A DNA stretch of 31,480 bases, from assembly GCA_038205755.1 (NCBI GenBank), contig JBBRBN010000048.1:1-31480 (forward strand), read 5' to 3'. Positions within the stretch are counted from its first letter, which is position 1, and the number at the start of each line of letters is the position of its first letter. Below the pieces are notes generated by a model. That model saw nothing but the letters and a program-made list of their open reading frames with translations, had not been told where the DNA came from and did no database searches. Shown here piece after piece: positions 9,231-16,745 of this stretch. The stretch comes from JANNWF01 sp038205755. Its GTDB lineage: Bacteria > Pseudomonadota > Gammaproteobacteria > Xanthomonadales > Xanthomonadaceae. The position numbers were made by a program, and so were the translations under genes.

Positions 9231-10606
9231 GCGCGCCCATGCTCGACAAGGTCGTCATCGCCAACCGCGGCGAGATCGCGCTGCGGATACTGCGCGCCTG
9301 CCACGCGCTCGGCATCAAGACGGTCGCGGTGCACTCGACGGTCGACCGCAACCTCAAGCACGTCGCGATGGCCGATGAATCGGTCTGTATCGGGCCGCCG
9401 CCATCCAACAAGAGCTATCTGGACATTCCGGCGATTATTGCTGCGGCCGAAGTCACTGACGCGCAGGCCATCCATCCCGGCTACGGATTTCTCTCGGAAA
9501 ACGCCGACTTCGCCGAGCGGGTCGAGAAATCCGGTTTCGTGTTCATCGGCCCGAAGGCCGACACCATTCGGCTGATGGGCGACAAGGTCGAAGCCATCAA
9601 GGCGATGAAGGCCGCCGGCGTGCCGTGCGTGCCCGGCTCGGGTGGTCCGCTCGGCGACGACCCGGTCGAGAACGCGCGCATCGCCAAGGGTATCGGCTAT
9701 CCGGTGATCGTGAAGGCCGCTGGCGGGGGCGGCGGTCGCGGCATGCGCGTGGTGCATACCGAGCTGGCCCTGCGCAGCGCCGTGCCGACCACCAAGCAGG
9801 AGGCCAAGGCGGCGTTCGGAAACGACATGGTCTACATGGAGAAGTACCTGGAGAACCCCCGCCACGTCGAGATCCAGGTGCTGGCCGACGGCCAGGGCCG
9901 GGCGATTCATCTTGGCGAACGAGACTGCTCGATGCAGCGCCGCCATCAGAAGGTGGTGGAGGAAGCACCGGCGCCGGGCATCACGCCCGAGCTGCGCGCG
10001 CAGATCGCCAAGGTCTGCGTCGATGCCTGCCTGCGGATCGGCTACCGCGGCGCCGGCACCTTCGAGTTCCTGTTCGAGGACGGCAACTTCTATTTCATCG
10101 AGATGAACACCCGCATCCAGGTCGAACACCCGGTCACCGAGATGATCACCGGCATCGATCTGGTGCGCGAACAACTGCTGATCGCCGCTGGCCGGCCGCT
10201 GTCGATCCGGCAGGAGGACGTGGTCCTGCGTGGCCACGCCATCGAGTGCCGGGTCAATGCCGAGGATCCGGAGACCTTCATGCCGTGCCCCGGCCAGATC
10301 CGGCATTTCCATGCGCCCGGGGGCCCCGGCATCCGCGTCGACAGCCATATCTACGAAGGCTACCGCGTGCCGCCGAATTACGATTCGATGATCGGCAAGC
10401 TGATCGCCCACGGCGCCGACCGCGAGCAGGCGATCGCCCGCATGCGGGTGGCGCTGGGTGAGATGGTGGTCGATGGAATCAAGACCAATCTGCCGCTGCA
10501 GCAGCGCATCCTGGCCGACAGCGGCTTCCAGAAGGGCGGCATGAACATCCATTACCTCGAAAAGCGGCTGCGCGAGCAGAAGGACGCCGCGATCGGGTTG
10601 GGCTGA
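9227..10606 (+). CDS. accC: Biotin carboxylase subunit of acetyl-CoA carboxylase
   Basis: Carboxylates the biotin on AccB using ATP and bicarbonate. It has 459 aa, near the usual 445-455. Start region: MSAPMLDKVVIANRGEIALRI. Motifs in order: HPGYGFLSEN (83-92), the ATP-grasp glycine loop KAAGGGGGRGM (163-173), VEIQVLADGQG, GERDCSMQRRHQK, and EMNTRIQVEHPVTE (292-305), which contains metal- and bicarbonate-binding residues. It ends ...YLEKRLREQKDAAIGLG. The ATG at 9227 overlaps the preceding small gene (ATGA). A second Met four codons later (Met5) could also serve as the start. prmA follows after 4 nt. Confidence 0.98.
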   Translation: MSAPMLDKVVIANRGEIALRILRACHALGIKTVAVHSTVDRNLKHVAMADESVCIGPPPSNKSYLDIPAIIAAAEVTDAQAIHPGYGFLSENADFAERVEKSGFVFIGPKADTIRLMGDKVEAIKAMKAAGVPCVPGSGGPLGDDPVENARIAKGIGYPVIVKAAGGGGGRGMRVVHTELALRSAVPTTKQEAKAAFGNDMVYMEKYLENPRHVEIQVLADGQGRAIHLGERDCSMQRRHQKVVEEAPAPGITPELRAQIAKVCVDACLRIGYRGAGTFEFLFEDGNFYFIEMNTRIQVEHPVTEMITGIDLVREQLLIAAGRPLSIRQEDVVLRGHAIECRVNAEDPETFMPCPGQIRHFHAPGGPGIRVDSHIYEGYRVPPNYDSMIGKLIAHGADREQAIARMRVALGEMVVDGIKTNLPLQQRILADSGFQKGGMNIHYLEKRLREQKDAAIGLG

Positions 10607-10610
10607 GCAG

Positions 10611-11522
10611 GTGCCTTTTCTGCAGTTGACCCTGCGCTGCACCGAGGCCGATCAGCCGCGTCTGGAACACGCGCTGGAAGACCTCGGCGCGCTGGCGCTG
10701 ACGCTCAGCGATGCGCGCGCCGATGCACCGGACGAACAGGCGATTTTCGAGCCGGGCGTCGGTGAGCAGCCGCTGTGGAGTGACATGCAACTGGTCGCGC
10801 TGTTCCCGGCGGATGCCAGGCCCGACCTCCTGCTGCACGCGCTGGAAGCGCTGGATGCGCAGATTGATATCCGCGCCGCGGAGTTTGGCGAGGTCGCCGA
10901 CCAGGACTGGGAGCGCGCCTGGATGGATCAGTACGAGCCGCTGGCGTTTGGTCGCCGCACCTGGATCGTGCCCTGGAACCGGGAGCTGCCCGACGCCGCT
11001 GCCACGGCTGAAGCGGCAGTGCTGCGACTGGACCCGGGTCTGGCGTTCGGCTCGGGCACCCACCCGACCACCGCGCTGTGCCTGGAATGGCTCGATGCAC
11101 TCGACCTGCGCGGACGGGCCGTGCTCGATTTCGGCTGCGGCTCCGGCATCCTGGCGCTGGCCGCGCTGCGGCTGGGCGCTGCTCGCGCCGTCGGCATCGA
11201 CAACGACCCGCAGGCGCTGATAGCGACCCGCGACAATGCGCAGCGCAACGGCCTGGAGGCGCAGATCGCTGTATTCAGCCCAGCCGGGACGCCAGCCGAA
11301 CGCTACCCGGTAGTGGTCGCCAACATCCTTGCATCGGCGCTGGAGGTGCTGGCGCCAACGCTGGCGGCACTGGTCGAGCCGGCTGGGCGCATTGCCCTGT
11401 CCGGCATTCTGGTCGGACAAGAACCCGCGCTGCTGCTGCGCTACGCCGCCTGGTTTGACGATCTGCAGGTCTGCCAGCGCGAGGACTGGCTGCGCATTGA
11501 GGGCGTGCGTCGGCCACAATAG
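10611..11522 (+). CDS. prmA: Ribosomal protein L11 methyltransferase
   Basis: Cytosolic SAM-dependent enzyme that methylates ribosomal protein L11. It has 303 aa, typical of the family. The N-terminal substrate-recognition domain spans about 1-95. Next come DQDWERAWMDQYEPLAFG (98-114), DPGLAFGSGTHPTT (141-154), the SAM-binding motif I VLDFGCGSGILALAA (171-185) and VANIL (237-241). The last replaces the more usual catalytic-site NIL context but keeps the key residues. GTG start at 10611, 4 nt after the accC stop. The next gene starts 4 nt after its stop, so accC, prmA and the zinc-ribbon gene are probably one transcript. Confidence 0.97.
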   Translation: MPFLQLTLRCTEADQPRLEHALEDLGALALTLSDARADAPDEQAIFEPGVGEQPLWSDMQLVALFPADARPDLLLHALEALDAQIDIRAAEFGEVADQDWERAWMDQYEPLAFGRRTWIVPWNRELPDAAATAEAAVLRLDPGLAFGSGTHPTTALCLEWLDALDLRGRAVLDFGCGSGILALAALRLGAARAVGIDNDPQALIATRDNAQRNGLEAQIAVFSPAGTPAERYPVVVANILASALEVLAPTLAALVEPAGRIALSGILVGQEPALLLRYAAWFDDLQVCQREDWLRIEGVRRPQ

Positions 11523-11526
11523 TGGC

Positions 11527-12270
11527 GTGTTCACCCAGTGTCGCTACTGTGAAACCGTCTACCCGCTGCCGCCGCGCCTGCTGGCCGAAGGCCGCGGTCG
11601 CATCCTGTGCGGCAACTGCGAGCGCGAGTTCAATGCGCTGGAGCGGCTACGCGAGCATGACGACTACGCCCAGCATCCGCACGTGGCCGACGCCGTCGCC
11701 CCGCGGATCGAGTCCGAAGCCGAGCCCGAGCAAGGTGACCTGTTCCGCAGCGTCGGCCTGCCGCAACCGCGCGCTCCGGGGTTTGCCGGCAGTCCACAGC
11801 GGGCGCCGCAGCGCCTGGCCTGGGCCGCCAGCACGCTGCTGCTGGCGCTGCTGCTGGCCGCCCAGATCTGCATCGCGCAGCGCGCCGAGCTGGCCGCCGA
11901 TGTGCGCTTCCGGCCCTGGTTGGAAACCGCCTGCCACACCCTTGGCTGCACGCTGCCGCCGTGGCGCGACCCGCAGCGACTGCAGCTGCTGGCGCGCGAG
12001 ATCGGGCCGCATCCTTCCATGCCGGATGCGCTGCTGGTCACCGGCACGGTGCGCAATCCGGGTCCGTGGCGGCAGGCCTGGCCGCAGATCGAGCTGGCGC
12101 TCTCGGATCTCGACGGTCGCGCGCTGGCGCTGCGCCGATTCGCCCCGTCGGAGTACCTTGGCGGCGCACCCGACGTGGATGCGCTGCAGGCCGAGGAAAC
12201 CGTCATGGTGCGACTGGAGCTGCAGGACCCCGGCAAGTCGGCAGTGGCCTTCGCGTTCGAATTCCGGTGA
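11527..12270 (+). CDS. Zinc-ribbon membrane protein with DUF3426 domain
   Basis: A 247-aa membrane protein. The N-terminal MJ0042-type zinc ribbon is MFTQCRYCETVYPLPPRLLA...ILCGNCEREF, with Cys5, Cys8, Cys28 and Cys31. An acidic linker (about 45-90) is followed by one transmembrane helix (about 98-117, LAWAASTLLLALLLAAQICI). The C-terminal DUF3426-like domain begins RFRPWLETACHTLGCTLPPWRD and ends VMVRLELQDPGKSAVAFAFEFR. Function is unknown; the family is regularly found next to prmA and fis in gamma- and betaproteobacteria. The GTG at 11527 is chosen because it places the first CxxC at the usual distance from the start. Another GTG at 11523 is in a different frame. Confidence 0.88.
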   Translation: MFTQCRYCETVYPLPPRLLAEGRGRILCGNCEREFNALERLREHDDYAQHPHVADAVAPRIESEAEPEQGDLFRSVGLPQPRAPGFAGSPQRAPQRLAWAASTLLLALLLAAQICIAQRAELAADVRFRPWLETACHTLGCTLPPWRDPQRLQLLAREIGPHPSMPDALLVTGTVRNPGPWRQAWPQIELALSDLDGRALALRRFAPSEYLGGAPDVDALQAEETVMVRLELQDPGKSAVAFAFEFR

Positions 12271-12384
12271 CGCATTCGCACTTTTCTGACCCCGAAACGG
12301 CTCGCATCCCGCCTCACGCGGGTCTAAACTGACCGACCGGGTCACGTTTGATCCGGCACGTCGCCGCCAGTCCGCCGAGCCCCC

Positions 12385-12675
12385 GTGTCCGCCCGCACCC
12401 CCCCTCGCAGCAACGCCGCCGCTCACGACTCGCCGCCCGATGCCGGCGTGCTGCGTGACCACGTGGCCAGCGCGGTGCGCCGCTATCTGATCGATCTGGA
12501 TGGTCATCAGGATGGCGAGCTGCATGCATTCGTGTTGCGCGAAGTCGAAGCGCCGCTGTTTGCCGAAGTGATGCACCACTGCGGTGGCAATCTGACCCGC
12601 GCGGCGGCCACCCTGGGACTCAACCGCGCCACGCTGCGCAAGCGCCTGCACGACCTCGGCATGCAGACCGGCTGA
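12385..12675 (+). CDS. fis: Fis-family nucleoid-associated regulator
   Basis: Homodimeric DNA-bending protein that tunes rRNA, tRNA and growth-phase promoters. It has 96 aa, the normal length for Fis. The C-terminal helix-turn-helix is GNLTRAAATLGLNRATLRKRL (about 67-88), the most conserved part of the family, ending HDLGMQTG. The N-terminal half (LRDHVASAVRRYLIDLDG) forms the dimer and beta-hairpin region. The GTG start at 12385 has no strong Shine-Dalgarno; the first residues are Pro/Ser/Ala rich, and a later start is possible. It sits between the zinc-ribbon gene and purH, as in related genomes. Confidence 0.93.
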   Translation: MSARTPPRSNAAAHDSPPDAGVLRDHVASAVRRYLIDLDGHQDGELHAFVLREVEAPLFAEVMHHCGGNLTRAAATLGLNRATLRKRLHDLGMQTG

Positions 12676-12703
12676 GCAACCGGCGCCACCCGACCCCACG
12701 CTC

Positions 12704-12726
12704 TATACTTGGCGGCTACTCCGCCA
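12704..12726 (+). promoter_or_regulatory. Possible purH -10 element and leader hairpin
   Basis: A good -10 hexamer TATACT (12704-12709) is immediately followed by a perfect 6-bp hairpin: TGGCGG (12710-12715), loop CTACT, CCGCCA (12721-12726). The hairpin ends 13 bp before the purH ATG. No convincing -35 is seen 17 bp upstream (CGGCGC). Transcription from this -10 would place the hairpin at the very 5' end of the purH mRNA. Confidence 0.4.
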
Positions 12727-12739
12727 TCCGCACGACGCA

Positions 12740-14308
12740 ATGACCCAACGCCAGCCGATCCGACGCGCCTTGCTGTCGGTTTCTGACAAGCGCGGCCTGC
12801 TCGAACTGGCACAGGCGCTGGCTGCCGCTGGCGTCGCGCTGCTGTCCACCGGAGGCACAGCGCGCAACCTGCGCGCGGCCGGCATCGAAACCACCGACGT
12901 GAGTGATGTCACCGGCTTCCCGGAGATCATGGACGGCCGCGTGAAGACGCTGCACCCGCTGATTCACGGTGGACTGCTGGGCCGCGAACCGCTCGACAAC
13001 GATGTGATGCAGGCGCACGGAATCGCGCCGATCGATCTGCTGGTGGTGAATCTGTATCCGTTTGCGGCGACCGTCGCCCGCAGCGACGCGAGCTTCGCCG
13101 AGGGCGTCGAGAACATCGACATCGGCGGCCCGGCGATGCTGCGCGGCGCGGCCAAAAACCACCAGCGGGTTGCCGTGGTGATCGACCCCGATGACTACGG
13201 CGCGATCATCTCCGCGCTCGCTGCCGGCGGCACCGAGGCCGCGCAGCGGCGCGAGCTGGCGGCCAAGGCCTACGCCCATACCAGCGCCTATGACGGCCAG
13301 ATCGCCATGTGGCTGGCGCCGCGCGCGGCCAATCCTGATCGGCCGGAACGCTGGCCGCAAACGCTGCACCTCGACTTCCAGCGCGTCGGCGGTCTGCGCT
13401 ACGGTGAGAATCCGCATCAGCGCGGCGCGCTCTACATTGAAGCCGGCGCCAGCGGCGCAAGCGTGGCCGGCGGTCGCTTTCTGCAGGGCAAGGAGCTCAG
13501 CTACAACAACATCGCCGATGCCGATGCCGCGCTCGAATGCGCGCGCTGCTTCGACGCGCCGGCCTGCGTCATCGTCAAGCACGCCAATCCCTGCGGCGTC
13601 GCCATTGGCGCCAGCCTGTTCGAGGCCTACGATCGCGCCTACCTCACCGACCCGACGTCGGCATTCGGCGGCATCATTGCGTTCAACCGGCCGCTCGACG
13701 CGGTGACCGCCAGCGAGATCATCCAGCGCCAGTTTGTCGAGGTCATCCTCGCGCCGCAGTTTCATGAGGACGCGCTGGCCGCGATCTCCAAGAAGTCCAA
13801 CGTCCGGGTGCTGGCGGTCGGCGACCTCGGACAGCCCGCGGCGTCGATGCACTACCAGCGAATTCGTCATGGCCTGCTGCTGCAGGATGTCGACACCGAT
13901 GCGCTGACGGCGGCTGATCTGCAGGTGGTCAGCCAGCGCCGGCCGGACGCCGATGAGATGACCGACCTGCTGTTTGCATGGCGGGTGGCGATGTTTGTGA
14001 AATCCAATGCCATCGTCTACGCCCGGCACAAGCGCACCGTAGGCATAGGCGCCGGCCAGATGAGCCGGGTGGTGAGCGCGAAGATTGCCGCCATCAAAGC
14101 CGAGGACGCGGGGCTGCAGGTGGCCGGTTCGGTGATGGCCAGCGACGCCTTCTTCCCGTTTCGCGATGGCATCGATGCGGCGGCGGCGGCGGGCATCCGG
14201 GCGGTGATCCAGCCCGGCGGGTCGATGCGCGACAACGAAGTGATCGCTGCCGCCGACGCCCACGGCATGGCGATGGTATTTACCGGTCGCCGGCATTTTC
14301 GGCACTGA
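12740..14308 (+). CDS. purH: Bifunctional AICAR transformylase / IMP cyclohydrolase
   Basis: Carries out the last two steps of de novo IMP synthesis. It has 522 aa, the usual length. The N-terminal IMP cyclohydrolase domain (1 to about 200) has ALLSVSDKRGL, LLSTGGTARNLRAAGI, VKTLHPLIHGGLLG, and ENIDIGGPAMLRGAAKNH. The C-terminal transformylase domain starts at GGLRYGENPHQRGALY (about 217-232). It contains KHANPCGVAIG (Lys280/His281, catalytic region), SAFGGIIAFNRP, FVKSNAIVYA, and ends MVFTGRRHFRH. It is cotranscribed, or at least collinear, with purD, 126 bp downstream; that gap holds a repeat hairpin. Confidence 0.98.
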   Translation: MTQRQPIRRALLSVSDKRGLLELAQALAAAGVALLSTGGTARNLRAAGIETTDVSDVTGFPEIMDGRVKTLHPLIHGGLLGREPLDNDVMQAHGIAPIDLLVVNLYPFAATVARSDASFAEGVENIDIGGPAMLRGAAKNHQRVAVVIDPDDYGAIISALAAGGTEAAQRRELAAKAYAHTSAYDGQIAMWLAPRAANPDRPERWPQTLHLDFQRVGGLRYGENPHQRGALYIEAGASGASVAGGRFLQGKELSYNNIADADAALECARCFDAPACVIVKHANPCGVAIGASLFEAYDRAYLTDPTSAFGGIIAFNRPLDAVTASEIIQRQFVEVILAPQFHEDALAAISKKSNVRVLAVGDLGQPAASMHYQRIRHGLLLQDVDTDALTAADLQVVSQRRPDADEMTDLLFAWRVAMFVKSNAIVYARHKRTVGIGAGQMSRVVSAKIAAIKAEDAGLQVAGSVMASDAFFPFRDGIDAAAAAGIRAVIQPGGSMRDNEVIAAADAHGMAMVFTGRRHFRH

Positions 14309-14324
14309 ACTGGTGAAGCGGGAT

Positions 14325-14412
14325 CCAGTTCCAGTTCCAGACCAGCGGAGCTCGCGGCGCTCGCTTTTCTGGAACTGGAACTTCAACTTCAACTGCAACT
14401 GGCACTGGAGCT
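14325..14412. repeat. Hexamer-repeat inverted repeat (hairpin) between purH and purD
   Basis: The left arm CCAGTTCCAGTTCCAG (14325-14340) and the right arm CTGGAACTGGAAC (14369-14381) form a perfect 13-bp stem around a 28-nt loop. The loop contains further partial pairing (AGCGGAGC with GCTCGCT). The right side continues as degenerate 6-bp units of the form CTNNAA (CTGGAA, CTGGAA, CTTCAA, CTTCAA, CTGCAA, CTGGCA, CTGGAG). Short tandem repeats in opposite orientation therefore build the hairpin. It has no following T tract and occupies most of the 126-bp purH-purD gap. The design parallels the groES-groEL element. Confidence 0.85.
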
Positions 14413-14434
14413 TTCTCCCATCACACGCCCAGCC

Positions 14435-15718
14435 ATGAAACTTCTCGTCATCGGATCTGGCGGTCGCGAGCACGCGCTGGCCTGGAAGCTGGCGCAGTCG
14501 CCGCGGGTCGCCACGGTGCTGGTCGCGCCGGGCAACGCCGGCACCGCGCGCGAACCCAAGTGCCGCAACGTGGCGATTGCAGCCAACGACATCGACGCCC
14601 TGCTTGAGCTGGCGATCATCGAGTCGGTGGACCTGACCGTCGTGGGTCCGGAAGGTCCGCTGGTGGCCGGCATTGTCGACCGCTTCCGGCACGCCGGGCT
14701 GGCGATCTTCGGGCCGACCGCAGCGGCGGCGCAGCTGGAGGGAAGCAAGGCGTTCGCCAAGGACTTCCTGGCCCGGCATCGCATTCCGACTGGCCACTAC
14801 GCGGTCCACACCGAGCTGCAGGCAGCACTCGACCATGTCCGCTTGATCGGCGCGCCAATCGTCGTCAAAGCCGACGGCCTGGCGGCTGGCAAGGGCGTGG
14901 TGGTCGCCATGACGCTGGACGAAGCCGAGACCGCGCTGCGCGACATGCTCGATGGCAACCTGTTCGGCGCCGCTGGCGCGCGGGTGGTGATCGAGGAGTT
15001 TCTGGCCGGTGAAGAGGCCAGCTTCATCGTCATGGTCGACGGCCAGCACGCGCTGCCGATGGCGACCAGCCAGGACCACAAGCGGGTGTTTGATGGCGAC
15101 GCCGGCCCCAACACCGGCGGCATGGGCGCCTATTCACCGGCCCCGGTGGTGACGCCCGAGGTGCATGCCCGCGTCATGCGCGACGTGATCGAGCCCAGCG
15201 TGCGCGGTATGGCGTCCGACGGTGTGCCCTTCACCGGGTTTCTGTACGCCGGACTGATGATCGACGCGGCCGGCGCGCCCAAGGTGATCGAGTTCAACGT
15301 TCGTTTTGGCGACCCGGAAACCCAGCCGATCATGCTGCGACTGGCGTCGGACCTGCTTCCGCTGATCGAGGCGGCAGTGGCCGGTCAGCTGGATCAGGTG
15401 GACGCCCAGTGGGACAGCCGGCCCAGCCTGGGCGTGGTCATGGCGGCCGGCAATTACCCCGGCACGCCGCGCGTTGGCGACGTCATCCACGGTCTTGGCG
15501 CGCCGCCGCTGGTGGACAGCAAAGTGTTTCACGCCGGCACTCGACTGGATGGGGACCGCGCGGTCAGCGCTGGCGGCCGGGTGCTGACCGTATGCGCGCT
15601 GGGCGCCAGCGTTCTGGAGGCGCAGCAGCGCGCTTACCGGGCAGTCGATCAGATCCACTGGGAGGGCGAGTTCCATCGGCGTGATATCGGCTGGCGGGCG
15701 ATCAAGCGCGAAGCCTGA
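14435..15718 (+). CDS. purD: Phosphoribosylamine-glycine ligase (GAR synthetase)
   Basis: ATP-dependent enzyme for the second step of purine synthesis, joining glycine to phosphoribosylamine. It has 427 aa, normal length. Landmarks: MKLLVIGSGGREHALAWKLA, APGNAGTA, VGPEGPLVAGIVD, GPTAAAAQLEGSKAFAKDFL, VKADGLAAGKGVVVA (ATP-grasp), EEFLAGEEASFIVMVDG, the family signature region NTGGMGAYSPAP (about 228-239), and EFNVRFGDPETQPIM. The start ATG at 14435 begins the conserved N-terminal strand. The gene immediately follows purH and its hairpin; purH-purD pairing is standard in proteobacteria. Confidence 0.98.
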   Translation: MKLLVIGSGGREHALAWKLAQSPRVATVLVAPGNAGTAREPKCRNVAIAANDIDALLELAIIESVDLTVVGPEGPLVAGIVDRFRHAGLAIFGPTAAAAQLEGSKAFAKDFLARHRIPTGHYAVHTELQAALDHVRLIGAPIVVKADGLAAGKGVVVAMTLDEAETALRDMLDGNLFGAAGARVVIEEFLAGEEASFIVMVDGQHALPMATSQDHKRVFDGDAGPNTGGMGAYSPAPVVTPEVHARVMRDVIEPSVRGMASDGVPFTGFLYAGLMIDAAGAPKVIEFNVRFGDPETQPIMLRLASDLLPLIEAAVAGQLDQVDAQWDSRPSLGVVMAAGNYPGTPRVGDVIHGLGAPPLVDSKVFHAGTRLDGDRAVSAGGRVLTVCALGASVLEAQQRAYRAVDQIHWEGEFHRRDIGWRAIKREA

Positions 15719-15813
15719 ATGCCGGCCTGCTGCTGATGCTGGCGCGGGGCACCCACGTCGAGGGCGGTGCTAAAGTCATCGCCGGTACGCTGTTTTCACA
15801 GGAGCGCTGCGCC

Positions 15814-16680
15814 ATGTTCACGCCCGTCGCCCGTCAGTCGCTGCCGCACCGCGTCGCGTTTGTGCGGCTGAGCCTGCTGTTCGTCATGCTCACGCTGCCG
15901 GCGCTGGTGGCCGCTCAGGCGCCCGCGCCTGACTTTCTGCGCGACTTCGTTTACCCGCGCGACGGCGCGTCGCCGCTCGACGACATTTACGTCCTGTACG
16001 CCGATTCCTGCGGTCGACCGCACCCGGATCCCACCCGCGCCGCCGACATCCAGATTGTCGATGGGCTGGTCAATGTGGACATCTTCCTGGTCGAACCGGA
16101 GTTGCCGGTCTGCATCGCCGTGTTCCTGCCCGACCGGCTGGTCGCCACCCCGATAGGCAGGCTGGCGCGCGGCACATACGACGTGCGCCGACGGCTGCAC
16201 GTGCGCGAGTTCGGGGGCAGCGGGCACCGGCTGGTTCTGGAGTCCTTCGACAGCATCACCGTCGGCCACGCCCCCAATCCGGCCGTTTCGGGCACCTGGT
16301 TCGATCCGCTGGCGCCGGGCGCAGGCGTGGTCGTCAACCGGCTGCCGACGGCGACCGATGAGGATGCCGATGCCGATGCGCCGACCATCCTGTTCCTCGC
16401 CACCCGGCTGGCCAACGGTCAGGCCGAGTGGCTGAGCGGACTGGGCAGTTTCGTCGATGGCGTCCTTTCGGTTCCGCTGCGCCGCTCGACCAACGCCGCC
16501 AACGGATCGGCAGATGCCACCGCGGTGTTTCGCTATCTCGGCTGCAGTCAGTCCACGCTCGAGGTGAGCGGGCTTGATCTGGAGTTTCCGCGCGGCAATG
16601 CGACGCTGCAGCAGCTGAGCGGCACCGCCGGCGTTGCCGGCTGCCGGCCGCCCAGCGTGCGTCCGCCCGATCTCGACTGA
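15814..16680 (+). CDS. Secreted protein of unknown function with a GxWxxPxxxGxG-type module
   Basis: A 288-aa predicted secreted protein without a function I can name. Signal peptide: about 1-32 (hydrophobic LSLLFVMLTLPALVAAQA). The ATG at 15814 has an AGGAG Shine-Dalgarno 9 nt upstream, which decides the start over an in-frame ATG at 15736. The first half is rich in Asp and Pro with an isolated Cys pair. The second half (about 160-288) starts SGTWFDPLAPGAGVVVNRL and continues ILFLATRLANGQAEWLSGLG...YLGCSQSTLEVSG, ending GTAGVAGC. I recall a similar 'GxWYxPxRsGeG ... W.. G.G' module in many Xanthomonadales secreted proteins; membership is inference. Transcribed in the same direction as purD and the downstream transporter. 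Confidence 0.8.
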   Translation: MFTPVARQSLPHRVAFVRLSLLFVMLTLPALVAAQAPAPDFLRDFVYPRDGASPLDDIYVLYADSCGRPHPDPTRAADIQIVDGLVNVDIFLVEPELPVCIAVFLPDRLVATPIGRLARGTYDVRRRLHVREFGGSGHRLVLESFDSITVGHAPNPAVSGTWFDPLAPGAGVVVNRLPTATDEDADADAPTILFLATRLANGQAEWLSGLGSFVDGVLSVPLRRSTNAANGSADATAVFRYLGCSQSTLEVSGLDLEFPRGNATLQQLSGTAGVAGCRPPSVRPPDLD

Positions 16681-16745
16681 GCCTCGTCGAGGCGACGTCG
16701 CCGGTCTGCTAGGCTCGCGGCGTCCAACCAAACGTCGACCCGTGT

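Noticed and set aside
12716..15079. 787-codon open frame on the minus strand
   Set aside because: It is antisense to purH and purD, and reads straight through the intergenic hairpin. Low-complexity His/Asp/Arg/Ala composition and no domain.
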